DNA from: Aselliscus stoliczkanus
Lineage: Eukaryota > Chordata > Mammalia > Chiroptera > Hipposideridae
Length of the DNA: 64,000 nt
Direction of reading: 5' to 3'
Assembly: GCA_033961575.1 (NCBI GenBank)
Contig: CM066730.1
Coordinates: forward strand, 154,717,523-154,781,522
Positions 23,690 to 35,438 of the stretch are shown here, piece after piece; the stretch's first letter is position 1, and every line of letters starts with the position of its first letter. Position numbers and translations under genes: made by a program. The notes under the pieces were generated by a model, which saw nothing but the letters and a program-made list of their open reading frames with translations, made no database searches and was not told where the DNA came from.

Positions 23690-24310
23690 TACATATGTAA
23701 AGTGACAAGGGTACAGCAAAATTTTTCACTATAGCATTTTGTAAAAGCAAAAGGTTGGCAACATCCTAACTGTCCATCAATAGGGAACTGGCTAAATAAA
23801 TGACAGTACATTCATGTAATAATAATAAGCATGGAGCAAAAAAGAGGTCTTCATGCGCTGATATGGTCTTTATGTGCTGATATGGATGAATCTTCAAACT
23901 ATAATAAGTTAAAAATAAAAAGCAAGATCAGACCAGCGTGTATGTTAGCTCTCATTTATATTTTTAAAAAGAGGAGGGAGGAAGAATATGCAGAATTTAG
24001 GTTCCAAAAAAATAGGGATTGTTATCTGTTTTGTTCACTGTTTTATCCCCAGAGCCTAACATAGTACCTGGCACATCCTAGGCATTCAATAAATATTTGC
24101 TGAATTGATTTTTTAATTCATAAGATACGTGAATGAATAAATGCATAGATCATCTCAGAAGGAGGCACAAGAAACTGATAACACTGATTGTCCCCAGGGA
24201 AGAGAAAAGGATGGTTGCAGTGAAAAAAAAAAAAAGATTTTTCATGGTGTATCTTTTTGTACCTTTTGAGTGTTCAATTATGTGAATGTTACCTAGTCAA
24301 AAAATAAATA
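23690..24310 (+). mobile_element. Old L1 3' end interrupted by an L2/MIR tail
   Basis: L1 text on the left: 'gcaaaaggttggcaacatcc', 'taactgtccatcaataggga', 'gctgatatggatgaatcttc'. L1 text on the right: 'aaactgataacactgattgt', 'tttttgtaccttttgagtgt' and 'atgtgaatgttacctagtca' before a terminal A-rich end. The stretch 24005-24115 between them is an L2/MIR tail. Confidence 0.8.
24005..24115 (+). repeat. L2/MIR 3' tail lying inside an L1
   Basis: 'ttttgttcactgttttatcc', 'ccagagcctaacatagtacc', 'tggcacatcctaggcattca', 'ataaatatttgctgaattga' is the canonical tail. Confidence 0.85.
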
Positions 24311-24339
24311 GAAGTTTAAAATCCAAAAACTGCGGTTCC

Positions 24340-25560
24340 AAATCCTGATGCCAGCACGGCCACTGACCACATACGCTTCTCAGCCAATCATTCAGACATT
24401 CAACAGGCCTGCGCTGGGCCAGCTGTGCAGAGCGCGGGGACAAAGAGCTCAGGCTCTGTCTCAAACAGCTTATAGTCGGGTGAGGGGGACAAGCAAGTGA
24501 CCCCACACACAGGCCAGTGCAGCTGATGCTGACAGAAGAGCACAGAAGCCAAGCGAAGCAGCATGGGAGCCTAGGGAAGGCTTCCGGAAGGAGTCTGGTA
24601 TGGACAGAGCACAGGGACTCGGGTACTGGGAGAGGGCCGAAGCTTTGCATGCCATGCTAAAGAATACAAACTTCGATCTAAAGACAATGGAAAGCTATGC
24701 AAGGTTTAAACTTGGGAGTGACTATTCTTTTATGATCAGATTTTTATTTTAGAAAGAACATTCTAGCAGTAGTGAAAAGAAAGGGAGCAAGATGAAGGGA
24801 GGGGGACCGGTTAGGACACTTAAGGTTATGTGATGAGAAACAATACAATCTAAAGAAAGTAGTATTTGGGATGGGAAGAAAGGAAGGGAGGTGAGAGCTG
24901 AAGGAGAATTACAAAGTATTTGATCACTGTTTATCTGAGTTAGGGTGCGGTGGGTGGGGTGGGTAGACCAAGAGAAGGAAGGTTCTCCAGTCACTCGTGT
25001 GACTGGGTAGAAGAAGACAGTGCCTTCAACAGATAAGGAACAGGAGAGAGAAAGGCAGGTTTCCTGGGGTGAGGGAGGGTTCAGCTTGAAACATGCTGAG
25101 CGAAATTTACCTATACAAGATCCAAAAGAAGTCCTCCGGTACTCAGAGATAAGCATCTGGAACTCAGGAGTGAGATCTGGCCTAGAGATCTGGCCCAGCA
25201 GTTGAAACCATGAGTATAAATAAGGTCCAAGAAAACTATGTAGAAGGCCAAAACAAAATCTTAGAAAACACCTTTATTTAAGGAAGATAAACCTGTAAAT
25301 GAAGAAAGGAAATCAGGGAATGGTAAGGTCACGAAAAGTTATGGAAGGAGGAACTTTTCAAGGAGAGTGTTTCATATTAGTGTCAAATACCACGGTAAAA
25401 TCAGGGCTGAAAATTACCACTGGACTTGGCAATTAGGAGGTGACTGGTGAGACCTTGACAACAGCAATTTCAGGAGAGCGGAGGGAGTTGGGAGCTAACG
25501 GGCAGGTATACACCACTCTTCAGAATCTCGGGAGAAACCAAGAACATAGCTGTACACAGC
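24340..25560 (-). repeat. 1.2-kb L2 LINE, antisense
   Basis: The antisense L2 order is followed from the 3' end inwards. In order: 'ttcaacaggcctgcgctggg', 'cttatagtcgggtgaggggg', 'aaagacaatggaaagctatg', 'agaacattctagcagtagtg', then 'ccactggacttggcaattag' and 'ccttgacaacagcaatttca', which fall in the ORF2 3' part. Heavily decayed, with no open frame of note. Confidence 0.85.
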
Positions 25561-25744
25561 GATTCTCATCGCTGAGAGTTAACATCTCTTGTTATCTACT
25601 CCCCCACCCCCCATAACATGTCTGAGGATTATTTTAAGAAAAATAAGTAGGAAAATGTTCATAAAATAGTGTTAGCACTTTATTTGGTGTTAGGTGTTGA
25701 ATGGTAATGATCCAATGTGTTGCTACTATTAAAGTTGGTTCCAT

Positions 25745-26150
25745 TTACTGATTTATGGAAATCACCAAATACTTGTGGACGCTTACGTGCAAAATACAGA
25801 GCCGGCAATGTGGGAGACAAAATGGAGTTTATGATACAGCCCTCAAACTCTAGGATCTTCCAATCTCGTAGAAGAAAATAATGCATATTATAGCATATTA
25901 CAAATAGCATATTAAAGTACACTATAAATGATACAGGGAAAAAATGACCACTAGCATTTAGGAAACCAGGAACTACCTTCCACCTGGGGGATCAGAGACG
26001 TTTCCTAGAAGGCTTTGGGGCGGGTTGTGAACAATGGGTAAGATTCTATATGGCAGACACAGTGCACGAAGGTGCTCCAGGCAGAGTCTTCTCTGGCCTA
26101 GATGAACGGAGGGAGTGGGCAAGGATGCTGGAAGGGCTGATATGGAGAGC
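25745..26150 (-). repeat. L2 LINE fragment, antisense
   Basis: 'aaatacttgtggacgcttac', 'gagccggcaatgtgggagac', 'ctaggatcttccaatctcgt', 'gtttcctagaaggctttggg', and 'gtgcacgaaggtgctccagg' keep antisense L2 order at low identity. Confidence 0.55.
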
Positions 26151-26384
26151 AGTAAATCCCAGGCTGAGAAGATTGAGCCCTGCTTCTCCTCTAACTGCTG
26201 CTCTGCTGTGCCAGCTACCTGTGGGGCATTTCCACCTGAGCATGCCTCAGCAACTAGAGCTCAAGGTTACTCCAAGTTAATCCAATTCACACCTTCCCTC
26301 CCCAAACCAATGCCTCCTTTAAATTTCCCACTTTGAGTAACGGCACTACCCCTCACACAAACCACTATCAAGTCCTAGCAATTC

Positions 26385-26590
26385 TTCCAAAAGCCTCTCA
26401 CAACCACTTTTGTTATTCAACTGCCAACCTCTCCTGTCTAATCCTCATTACCTCTCACCTGGATTGCTAACCTAGTGGCAAAAAAACGGATTTCCCTCCT
26501 TTTCATCCAGCTCATGTTGCACATGCTGTCAGATCTTTGTAAAGCACAGCCTTAACAAAATCACTTCAATACATAAAACCTCCAACAGCA
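26385..26590 (+). repeat. L2 LINE fragment, sense
   Basis: 'cattacctctcacctggatt', 'gctaacctagtggc', 'tgctgtcagatctttgtaaa' and 'atcacttcaatacataaaac' match the L2 stretch upstream of its 3' end. Confidence 0.65.
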
Positions 26591-26713
26591 ACACAAAACC
26601 TTACCAGAGGGAAAAAAAACATCTCAACGAAGTGCAACAACTGAACCACATGGTACATACAGCTTTTGTGGTTTAGCAAAATGTATCTAAAATATTTTAA
26701 AACGTGCAATGAC

Positions 26714-27112
26714 TTTTTTTTTTTTTTTAAAGATTTCATTGGGGAATTGGGGGTGGGGAACAGCATTGGAGAACTGGGGAAGGGGAACAGACAACTTGCC
26801 GTCCTTTTTGTTCTTCAGTCTAGTTGTGGAGGACATTGCTTCACTGGCCCATGTTGGTATCATCATTGCACTCTGGTGAGGCAGATCGGTCACTGGCCGC
26901 TGGACAGCCGCTCACAGCGGCTCTTGGCAGCTCACGCTGGCTGCTGGCCACTCACTGTAGCCTATGGCAGCCCACAGCCCAGCTCCAGGTGGAGCTGTTG
27001 TTGACCATCTTAGCTGCAGAGGGCAGTGTCACTGGCCCTCATATGTGGGATCCAAACCAGGGCCATTGGCATCCCAAGCCAGCTCTCAACCACCATGCCA
27101 CTCGGCCGGCCC
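26714..27112 (-). mobile_element. Long composite bat SINE, antisense
   Basis: Reading the minus strand, the standard short-SINE head ends in 'agtgacactgccctc'. It then continues through 'tgcagctaagatggtcaaca', 'cacctggagctgggctgtgg', tandem 'gtgagctgcc' motifs and 'cagtgaagcaatgtcctcca'. The tail is 'ccccaataaaatctt'-like. The flanks tgcaatgac (26705-26713, 27113-27121) are a perfect target-site duplication. Confidence 0.93.
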
Positions 27113-27176
27113 TGCAATGACTTTGATGCGGTAATTTCACTTCTAGGAATTTATATAAAAGAAATGTGGTTAAGTG

Positions 27177-27213
27177 CACACACACTCACACACACACACA
27201 CACACACACACAC
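27177..27213. repeat. (CA)n microsatellite
   Basis: About eighteen CA units with one CTC interruption near its start, inside an L1 remnant. Confidence 0.95.
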
Positions 27214-27699
27214 GCGTATTCATTTCATTGTTTATAAAATCAATGCAAAATTACCTAAAAGTCCAGTCATAGGGGACTGGCTCGAGTGCAGCACACTCAC
27301 ACATACAAGGGACTAGCGGCAGCAATAGAAACTATTAAGTGGATACATATTTTTGATACTGAAAGATTTTCACCATACAGTAAGTAAAGAAAACAAATTG
27401 TAAACAGTATATTTTTGCAAAATATGTATTTACATGTACATATTTGCAGAAGAAACTGTCTAAAAGAAAATACAGCAAAATGTTTACAGCAGTTATCCAA
27501 AAATGGTGGGATTTTAGGTGATTTTAATTTTATAGTTTTATTATTTTATCATTTTGATACAATAAATATGAATATTTTGTGAAACAAAAAGAGGAAGGGA
27601 GCATCTACCACAACTAATACCCAACAGTAGCATAGCTCTTTTAGACTTTCCAAACCCCCTTTTTCTGGAGATAGTAGGAACTTTATATACAACCCAACA

Positions 27700-29100
27700 A
27701 TTCAACCAATTGTTATGGAACCAAAGAAATGGATAAAGAAGGTACACTGTGCCCTCACTGAATGCATGCTCTGGAGGAGACAATTAAACAGATAACTGTA
27801 AAATAATCTATCACAAAGGGACATACAAAGTGCTATGAGAACTCAGATGAGAAGATACATTAAATTTTTCCTAGTTGGGGTAGGAGGAAAGAAGCTGGAA
27901 CACCATAAAAGGCTAGTTTTGAACTGTAAAGAAAAATTACAATGTGAACAAGAGTTTGTACGGTAGGTGAAGTAGAAAGAACATTCAAGGCATAGGAAAC
28001 AGCATAAACAAGGAATGAGGGTGAGAATCACACCCAGGCTAAGAAGTCTGCACTTTACCCGTGAACAGAAGGCAGCGAGCACTGAGTTTGTAAGAAGACG
28101 TACAGCGTGATCACTGGCAGTGAGCCAAAGACGAGGAGGCTCGAAAGCCGGGCAGGGGGTCCAGCAGGATGGATGGGACAGGAGGATGCCGAGATGTCTC
28201 TCAGCTAGAACAGACAGAGGTCAGTGTCCAATCTAACCTCTGTGGAGGCTGAAGGAAGACAAAAAATAAACAAACCAACCTGAATTTCCCAGCTTGGGCA
28301 ACTAGGTGGAGGGTGATACTGGTTTCTGAGGCAGGGTGTATGGGAAGAGAGGCAGGTTTGGGTGGGGAAAGAGGGGAACGGTGAGCATATGCTGGATATG
28401 CTACATCAGAATTTCCGTAGACTTCAAAGTGGAAAAGGACAACAGTGATTTGAAAATACAAGTCTGAGCCTCAGGGGGAAGCTCTTATTTAGAGATTTTG
28501 ATTTGCGAATCATCACTGTACACACGAAGTTGATGAATGATGTAAACTCGCCCAGGGAGAGCATTCAGAATGAGAGGGGGGGGAAAGAGGCCCACATAGT
28601 GCTGGCTGCTGTGACAAGGTCAGACTGCATGACAACTGAGAGGGACTAATGAATTCTGCAAGTAGGTCATCACAAGTGAGAGTGAATTCAGTGGGGCATG
28701 GGACAAAAGCCAGCCTATAAGAAAGGCCATTATAGAGGTTTAGTGGTCTAAAAAAATAAAAAAATAGGATGAAGTTACTGAAAAAGAGACAAGCATAAAA
28801 TAATATTTTTCTAGGAAAGAGAAAACTTGAACATATTTACAGTCTGTAGGTGGGGAGCGACTAAGAATACAAACCATGTACATGCCCAGAGGCCTGCCCC
28901 TGAAATAGGGGGAAGGAGGTGAGGACCAGAGAAAATTACAAATAACGTGAGAGGTAGAGCTGTGGGAAGAGAGGACTAAATGACTCGTGGAGAGCCTGTG
29001 AGAAGGGGTGGAGCAGCAAGTTTGAGGAGAGCAGTGAAGGTTTGGAGCAGCTGCTATAGGGGAAAGGAATGGAGCAGACCAGAAGAGACCAGAAAGGTTT
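27700..29100 (-). repeat. Large antisense L2 LINE block
   Basis: The antisense L2 order runs 'gtgccctcactgaatgcatg', 'cattcaaggcataggaaac', 'cagcttgggcaactaggtgg', 'gatgaatgatgtaaactcgc' and then 'tgacaaggtcagactgcatg'. The right border is unclear because similarity fades after about 28750. Confidence 0.7.
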
Positions 29101-31760
29101 CAGGGTAGGGCTGAAAATCAGGCTGCGGCTGGAGCTCGTGGCTACGTAAAGGCCTCAGTCAGCACAATGTCAGCAGCCCAGCGGAGAAGGTGAACGTGGG
29201 TCCAGCTTTGCTGCACGCCCAAAGAGATGAGAATGGCAGCACCGAGCTGTCACAGAGGATGGGGAGGGAAGACGGGGACACCACTAAGGGGCTGACTGGA
29301 AAGTGAGCAGAGACCAGATCTCAGGCAAAAAGGAACAGAAGTGGGACAGAGCAGGCTGCGACCAGATTCTAGGAGTTCCGGAGGAGGCGCACAGGGTTAG
29401 GTCACCTCAAATACTTTTCCAAGAAACAGGCATCTATGAGACCAAGATGGAAGCCATGCTGGCTTCACAGCATGCTCTGAGACGTAAACTAGTTCTTCAA
29501 GTGGGGCTGATACCCTCTCACAGGCTGTTAGAAGGAATTCCCATGAGAAAGTGGCAGGATCGTGTTCTCCTAAGTTTCCTCCTTCCAGAGCTTTAAGATT
29601 TGCCGGGCTCAGCATCAGTAACTATGCTTTTTGTTGACTGGGAGATCAGAGGAGTTGTCATGTGTGGAGCTACTGAAAACAGACCTTTAAGAAGCTGCCT
29701 ATTGTTAGTTTAGCAATACCCTCAGGGTCCTGGATCCAAGAGTCACTGTCCTTCTCGGAGCCTTGGATCCTTCCCCCAATGCTGCATGCAGTACGGCAGG
29801 AGGGACAACGAATTGAGCATGATAATCATATTCAACAGGGAAGGAGAAGTTGGGGTCTGCTAATACAGTGACACCTAGGATAGGGGTGGGAGAGTGAGCT
29901 CACTTCCTTTCACTGCAGAAACTGAATCTAACCCTTGTAGGAGTTGACAGGACAACTTCAACAAGCTACTCACTCGTTCCCTAAAGACCTGAGCTCCCAT
30001 CCAGCCCATTATCCCAGTCTGTACAAAAAGAGAGAGAGAGAGAGATTCCTCTCAAAGGGGCCACAAGTGAACCAGAACATTGCCATCAAAAGGGGCTGCT
30101 GGCTGTGCTGACTCAATCTAAGAGCCCCAGCTTCCTTTCAAATGATTAGAAAAGGTAATTTCTTATATTAAAGTACACTGATGGAAGGAATGAGAATTCA
30201 AGAGCTGGTTATCTGGATAAGCATCTGAGATTTGGCCCCTACATCAGCCCAGGACTGAGATGGGCCCTGCTGTGTGAGACTCAAAAAAGTAACTCCAAAT
30301 GTTTGTTTAATGAAGTTCTGGTTCACCTTCACTTGGGTCACCGCCTTCTTTTGCTCACAAACACTTAATTGTCTCTAAAAAGTAGGTCAACGCCTTGTGG
30401 AACAAGCTGGAGGGGGAGCTAAGACCCAACCTATCACTCCAACAGGCCTGGAGAGGCCCAAGCCGTGTCTAGGAGACCAAGACCAGTCAACAGGGCATCC
30501 TTCCAAAAGCACTCCAGGTGCTCCAGATGGCAACCTGGCGACTGCCATTCCTAGGTGGTGCGTCAGCAGGTTGGGGGAGCAGAAGACGCCCCGATTCAGG
30601 CTGAGGCGCATGTGAGTCCCAAGAAATATGTGCTCCACTCTGATGGCTAATGAGGTGTCCCTGATCATCCCTGGATGGAGAGAGCAAGAGGTTGACGATC
30701 AGAATGCTAAACTCCCCCCACACTGTCCATATGGTCCCTTCTGTGGAATACCAAGCATTGCTCAACCATAAATGGAGCTGTCTGAACTTCTCCCCACTCC
30801 TTCTCCCAAATATTTTCTTCAGGACACCCAAAAATAAACACTGTTCCTTATCCATGAGCTAAAGTACATTCTTAGCCCTGTAGGCTGTCATTTGAGCAGG
30901 CCTTATGATGAAGGGGTTAACATTTCTGAATGGGATACATCTTGTTCCTGGACCCAAACACTTCATCCGTCCAAAACTTTAAGGTGAGAGAGACTCCCCT
31001 CTCAAAGCCACTCCAACCTCTAACTAGCTGCTAGATCACTAAATATAGGATATTGCTTCCAAGTCAAAAAGAAGGGGCCCAGGGAGATGAGGCGACACAG
31101 GGCTGGCAGTTTGGGAAATAGCTGCCACAGGGCCAGCTGTCCAGCTGGCTCTGGAATCTGAAAACTTCCAAACTGAACAACTGCCTTTCTCAGCAAGAAT
31201 CAAAAGAATGTGAATCAGCTGTGGAGGATAAAGGCTGCAGAGCCCAACTTCAGAAACCAATGGCAAACCACTTCCTTTAGCCACTGTTCCCCATAAAGAG
31301 CAAGCTGCCCGGAGCTTCACCTCCAGACCAGCTACCAGCCCTAAGAAACAGGAATGGGAAAAGGAGTTACCTCTTTGGCAAACAGAGTGCAGGCCTCGCT
31401 TTCCATATTTCTCTTTCTCAATATCTATCAATCTATCTATTTATCTTCCTTCTCCCTCCCTCTAATTCTCTAGTTGTAAAACCAAAACCATTGGCAATCC
31501 CAATCCTTCTAAATTCTGACCATATAACTTTGCATTATCTTCTACTCCCACCATGTACCTCTCCTTCCTGAACCCCCACTGCTTCTCCTGCCCCACAACC
31601 TACATGCACTTCACCCCTAGGGCGCTGTCGAGTCAGGACCACATGAAGTAATACCTAATTTCACACCATTTTTTATTATTTATTAGATGTAAGTCTAGTC
31701 TTTGTAATCCACTGTAAAATTGACAAAGGAAGGAACCATGGCTTACACCATTATTGTAGC
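29101..31760. other. About 2.6 kb of mostly unique sequence
   Basis: No exon recognised. A short (GA)n run lies at 30031-30046 and a possible eroded sense L2 piece near 31490-31750. Minus-strand open frames at 30487-30855 and 31039-31431 have no recognised domain. Confidence 0.45.
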
Positions 31761-31764
31761 TAAC

Positions 31765-31990
31765 ACTGCACGGTTACTATGAGCCACGCGCAACTCGAAG
31801 CATTTTACGCATAATATTTCATTCAGTGTCCTTAAGAACCCTAAGATGTAGCTGCTGCAATCAGTACAGCCGCTTTAGAGATGAGAACTGAAGCACAGAA
31901 AGGTTTCAGAAGCTGCCCATGTTCATGGTAAACGGCAGAGCTGAGGTGCAAACACTGGTAGCTGAACTCTAGAGTCTACGCTCTTACTAT
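31765..31990 (-). repeat. MIR SINE, antisense
   Basis: 'tgtagctaacactgcacggt', 'cgcataatatttcattcagt', 'gagaactgaagcacagaaag' and 'ggcagagctgaggtgcaaac' follow reversed MIR. Confidence 0.8.
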
Positions 31991-32009
31991 ATTATTCTAC
32001 ACAAGTGAT

Positions 32010-32182
32010 CCGAGGCCAGCAACCTCAGCATCTCCTCGGATCGTGCTACAAATGCAAATTCTCAAGCCCTTCCCCAGTCTCACTGACTCAGAAACTGGGG
32101 GTGTGCGCCAGCCATCTGCATTTTAAGAGGCCCTCCAGAAGATTCTGACACAAGGCTCAAGTTTGAGAACCACTGCTCTACA
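32010..32182. mobile_element. MER5A-type hAT (Charlie) MITE
   Basis: 'cagaaactgggggtgtgcgc', 'catctgcattttaagaggcc', 'tccagaagattctgacacaa' and terminal 'gtttgagaaccactgctct' are the signature MER5A text. This is a non-autonomous hAT element fixed in all placentals. Confidence 0.85.
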
Positions 32183-32284
32183 ATGATTGAGCTATGCTGC
32201 TTCTGCTTTTCTTTCTTTGAGCCACACCCAAGGCAGAAAGGAGTCTAGGAGGAACTTAAAGAGTGCAAAAATATCCTGAACAAC

Positions 32285-32590
32285 TGATTATGGCATCGTG
32301 GTTAAGAGGTCATGCAGATTCTAGAGCTGGCTGCATGTCTGTGTAAAAATTAGCTCTGCTGCTTACCACCTGTGTGGCCTTGGGCAAGTCACTTAGCCTT
32401 TCTGTTCCTGTTTCATTAAGTGTAAAAGGGAGATAAAAATAGTACCTTCCTTGGCTTGGAAAGCCAGCGGCCCCGGTTCGGTCCCACATATGAGGGCCAG
32501 TGACACTGCCCTCAAACAGACAAACAAACAAACAAACAGTACTTTCCTCTTTAGTTGGGAAACTGAATGAGTTAATATCACATATTATTA
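32285..32590 (+). repeat. MIR SINE split by a younger SINE
   Basis: 'tggttaagaggtcatgcaga', 'cctgtgtggccttgggcaag', 'tcacttagcctttctgttcc' is a clear MIR core. The 3' half resumes at 32548 after the insertion with 'tagttgggaaactgaatgag'. Confidence 0.9.
32451..32537 (+). mobile_element. 5'-truncated bat SINE with (ACAA)n tail, inserted in MIR
   Basis: It starts within the anticodon-arm region ('ttggcttggaaagccagcgg') and has the B box, 'agtgacactgccctc' and a CAAA-type tail. The duplications agtaccttcc (32441) and agtactttcc (32538) differ at one base. Confidence 0.95.
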
Positions 32591-32619
32591 ACTATGGTCT
32601 TTGGTCCATTTTACAATTA

Positions 32620-32825
32620 AATTCAGCAAATATTGATTAGGCATCAATGTGCCCGGCACTGGGCTAGGCACCTGCATTCGTCACCATCTCCCCGGCTCAT
32701 CATCAGCCTTTCCATACATATTTATTGGTGCCTTATTATATGCAATACTCTTCTAGGTGCCATGAGGGTAGCAAAGAACAAGGCATTAATCCTTCAAGGA
32801 CAGCATAAAGTGGTGCACCAGGTAT
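32620..32825 (-). repeat. L2/MIR fragments, antisense
   Basis: 'tattgattaggcatcaatgt', 'ggcactgggctaggcacctg', 'catatttattggtgccttat' and 'tcttctaggtgccatgaggg' are two overlapping ancient-repeat 3' ends. Confidence 0.7.
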
Positions 32826-32869
32826 GACATTTACTGTAACACATAGCAGCAAGGGATAAGAATCATAAG

Positions 32870-33030
32870 GTAACATTGTTTGGTGGAAAGAACATGGGGT
32901 TTGAGGTCACAGGATTCATATTCGGTTCTAATGGTGTGTTACCCTCAGGCCAGCCACTTACCCTCTGTAAGCCTGTTTCCTCAGCTGCAAAACAGGAGTG
33001 ATAAAACTATCTGTGAGGCTCAAAAGAGCT
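32870..33030 (+). repeat. MIR SINE, sense
   Basis: 'ggaaagaacatggggtttga', 'gccagccacttaccctctgt' and 'tttcctcagctgcaaaacag' match the MIR core. Confidence 0.8.
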
Positions 33031-33610
33031 AATATACAACAAACAACAAGTGCTGGGGAGGATGTGGAGAAAAGGGGGCCCTCATGCGTTGCTGGTGGGA
33101 AAGTAAATTGGTGCAGCCACTACAGAAAACAGTATGGAAGTTCCTCAAAAAATTAAAAATGGAACTAGCTTATGACCCAGCAATTCCACTCCTGGGTATT
33201 TATCCAAAGAAATCCAAGACACTAATTCGAAAAAATATATGCACCCCTACGTTCACTGCAGTGCTATTTACAACAGCCAAGATATGGAAACAACTGAAAT
33301 GCCCATCAAGAGATGATTGGATTAAGAAACTGTGGTACATTTATGCCATGGAGTATTACTTGGCCATAAAAAAGAATGAAATCTTACCATTTGCAACAAC
33401 ATGAATGGACCTAGAGAATATTATGCTAATGAAATAAGTCAGACTGAGAAAGACAAATACCATATGATCTCACTTATATGTGGAATCTAAAGAACAGAAT
33501 AAACGAGCATACAAAACAAAAATAGACTCAGAGATATAGAAAAGAAAGCGATAGTGACTTAGATGGGAGGGGGGTGGGGAAGAGGGAGAAGGTGAAGGGA
33601 TTAGAAAGTA
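33030..33610 (+). mobile_element. L1 LINE 3' end with ORF2 C-terminal remnant (33084-33404)
   Basis: The 106-codon open frame at 33084-33404 has the standard L1 ORF2p C-terminal text: 'ydpaipllgiypkk', 'ctptf', 'akiwkqlkcps', 'wyiyameyylaikkneilpf'. The 3' UTR follows ('ccatatgatctcacttatat', 'gtggaatctaaagaacagaa') and ends in a G-rich stretch. The element is 5'-truncated, so no active retrotransposon is present. It is the best-preserved L1 in the window. Confidence 0.95.
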
Positions 33611-33620
33611 CAAATTGGTG

Positions 33621-33769
33621 AGGCTGGCCGAGTGGCTCAGTTGGCTAAGAGCACAAGCGCTGAGTAACAGGGTTGCCAGTTCAATTCCCACATGGGCCAG
33701 TGAGCTGCACCTGAGCTGAGTTGCCAACAGGTGGCAGGATGGCTCAGCTTTTTAAAAAGAAAAAAAAAA
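33621..33769 (+). mobile_element. tRNA-derived bat SINE, gctcag-head type, short body
   Basis: Head 'ggctggccgagtggctcagt', B box 'ccagttcaattcccacatgg', then 'gagttgccaacaggtggcag', 'gatggctcagct' and an A-rich tail. Same end point as the copies at 16447 and 40839. Confidence 0.92.
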
Positions 33770-34609
33770 TGTAGAAATGAAAATCCAAATAGAGAAAATG
33801 GCATGAGCAAGGCAAGGAAGTGGGAAAACATGGGGCATATATAGGAAGGCACTTGTTCATTTCAGCTGGAGTGTAAAGAACAGGAGATAAGATTTAAAAT
33901 GTAGGTAAAGAGCAAACAAAGGGGGAAAATCTGTTCATTTTTTTCCCTCCATGAGCATCTTTGGTAATTCAACTAGGAGTAAATGATAACAACAGTTGGT
34001 TAAAATTTGTTTTAGGATTTATCTATGAATCTGAAGTATCAGCACATACTCTGCTCCACTTTCATGGGTTGATTAAGAGCCAGATACATCGCATGTATGG
34101 AAAATGGAATACCTATAATTATTAGTTTGTGCAAGAGCCAATCTGAAAATGATACTGTTATTTCTCAGCAAAGCTTCTCATTGGACATTCAGGTGAGAGA
34201 CAGGTCACCAAGATTCCTTTGGACCTTAGGACCTTTCGACATCATTATTCAAATAAGAGAAAGCTGTACTGATCCAACACCAGCTACAAAATGAAGAGGA
34301 AAGGACTCAGCCTTCTTAGCCATTTTTCAAGTGTTTGTTAGTACTTCTATTCAAATAAATACGAAGTACACGTGTTTGGATTTGGTTTTTGTTTGTTCTC
34401 ACTCATAATTTTTGTATAAGAAAGTATTTCAACAAGGATCACACATAATCTAGAACAGTACGAATTGGTTGATACAGAAGCTGAGGCTTCCAACAGATTG
34501 TTTCAAATTTTTAAAGCTTATATATGTTGATATAGTTACATGAAATAATGTGTTTAATATAGAAAGTTTTGCTTGCCAAAGAGTATCTGAAAGTAAGAAA
34601 ATAAATTTA
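33770..34609. other. Mostly unique, with a small antisense L2 piece near 33795-33910
   Basis: 'gcatgagcaaggcaaggaag' and 'cagctggagtgtaaagaaca' resemble L2. The rest shows no repeat or exon. Confidence 0.45.
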
Positions 34610-35071
34610 GGGCTGGCCAAGTGGCACATTGGTTAAGAGCTGGCTTGAGACGCCAGCAGCCCCGGTTCGGATCCCACATATGAGGGCCAGTGACACTGCC
34701 CTCTACAGCTAAGATGGTGAACAACAGTTCCACCTGGAGCTGGGCTGCTGTGAGTCCCCGGGACGGCATAGCTGCAGCCCCTGCTGCAGTGGGCTGCCAT
34801 AGGCTATAGTGAGTGGCCGGCAGCCAGCGTGAGAGGCTGGCAGCCAGCGTGAGCTGCCAAGAGTCGCTGTGAGCAGCCGTCCAGAGACCAGCAACCAATC
34901 TGCCTCACCCGGGAAGAGTGCAATGATGATACCAATATGGGCCAGTGAAGCAAGATCCTCCACAACTAGACAGAAGAACAAAAGGATGGCAACTTGTCTG
35001 TTCCCCTTCCCCGGTTCCCCAATGCTGTTCCCCTCCCCCAATTCCCCAATAAAATCTTAAAAAAAAAAAAA
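34610..35071 (+). mobile_element. Long composite bat SINE (about 460 bp)
   Basis: The short-SINE head ('ggctggccaagtggcacatt' to 'agtgacactgccctc') is followed by 'tacagctaagatggtgaaca', 'ttccacctggagctgggctg', an imperfect internal tandem 'ggcagccagcgtgag', 'aatgatgataccaatatggg' and 'ttgtctgttccccttccccg'. The tail is 'aattccccaataaaatctt' then A's. It shows the full architecture of the long family. Confidence 0.95.
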
Positions 35072-35331
35072 GTTTACACTAACAAACTTCGAAGAAAATT
35101 CATTTTTACTCAACCAAGAGTAAATATAATTTCTTGATTATGCCAAATATTTCATATTTAATATCCGACTGGCAGCTTTGCATAAAGAAAAGTGCGTAAG
35201 GGGAAAAATATTAACTTTCCCAGAAACAAGTTAAAGTTCAAAAATCAAACAGAAAGCTCTTGTGCTTGCTTTACTGTCATACAAGTGCCCCCTACCGTCA
35301 TTCATACTTAATCTATGTTTCTCTAAAATAG

Positions 35332-35438
35332 ATTTTTTTTTTTTTGAGGGCAGTGTCATTGGCCCTCATATGTGGGACCCGAACCGGGGCCGCTACTTCC
35401 GAAGCCAGCGCTTAACCACTGCGCCACTTGGCCGGCCC
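35332..35438 (-). mobile_element. Short tRNA-derived bat SINE, antisense
   Basis: T-run, 'gagggcagtgtcattggccc', reversed B box 'gtgggacccgaaccggggcc', and the end 'acttggccggccc'. The duplication 'aaatagattttttt' is present on both sides. Confidence 0.95.

Larger units (their letters stand above)
26640..27580 (+). mobile_element. Old L1 3' end split by a long SINE
   Basis: Left of the SINE: 'aaaatgtatctaaaatattt'. Right of it: 'taatttcacttctaggaatt', 'ccagtcataggggactggct', 'aagatttt', 'cagttatccaaaaatggtgg' and 'attttgatacaataaatatg'. Together these are an L1M-type 3' region. A CA microsatellite lies inside (27177-27213). Confidence 0.7.

Noticed and set aside
33084..33404. 106-codon frame as a host gene
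   Set aside because: It is the C-terminal end of L1 ORF2p in a 5'-truncated L1.
34554..35060. Overlapping 110-114 codon frames
   Set aside because: They lie within the long composite SINE and recur in its other copies.
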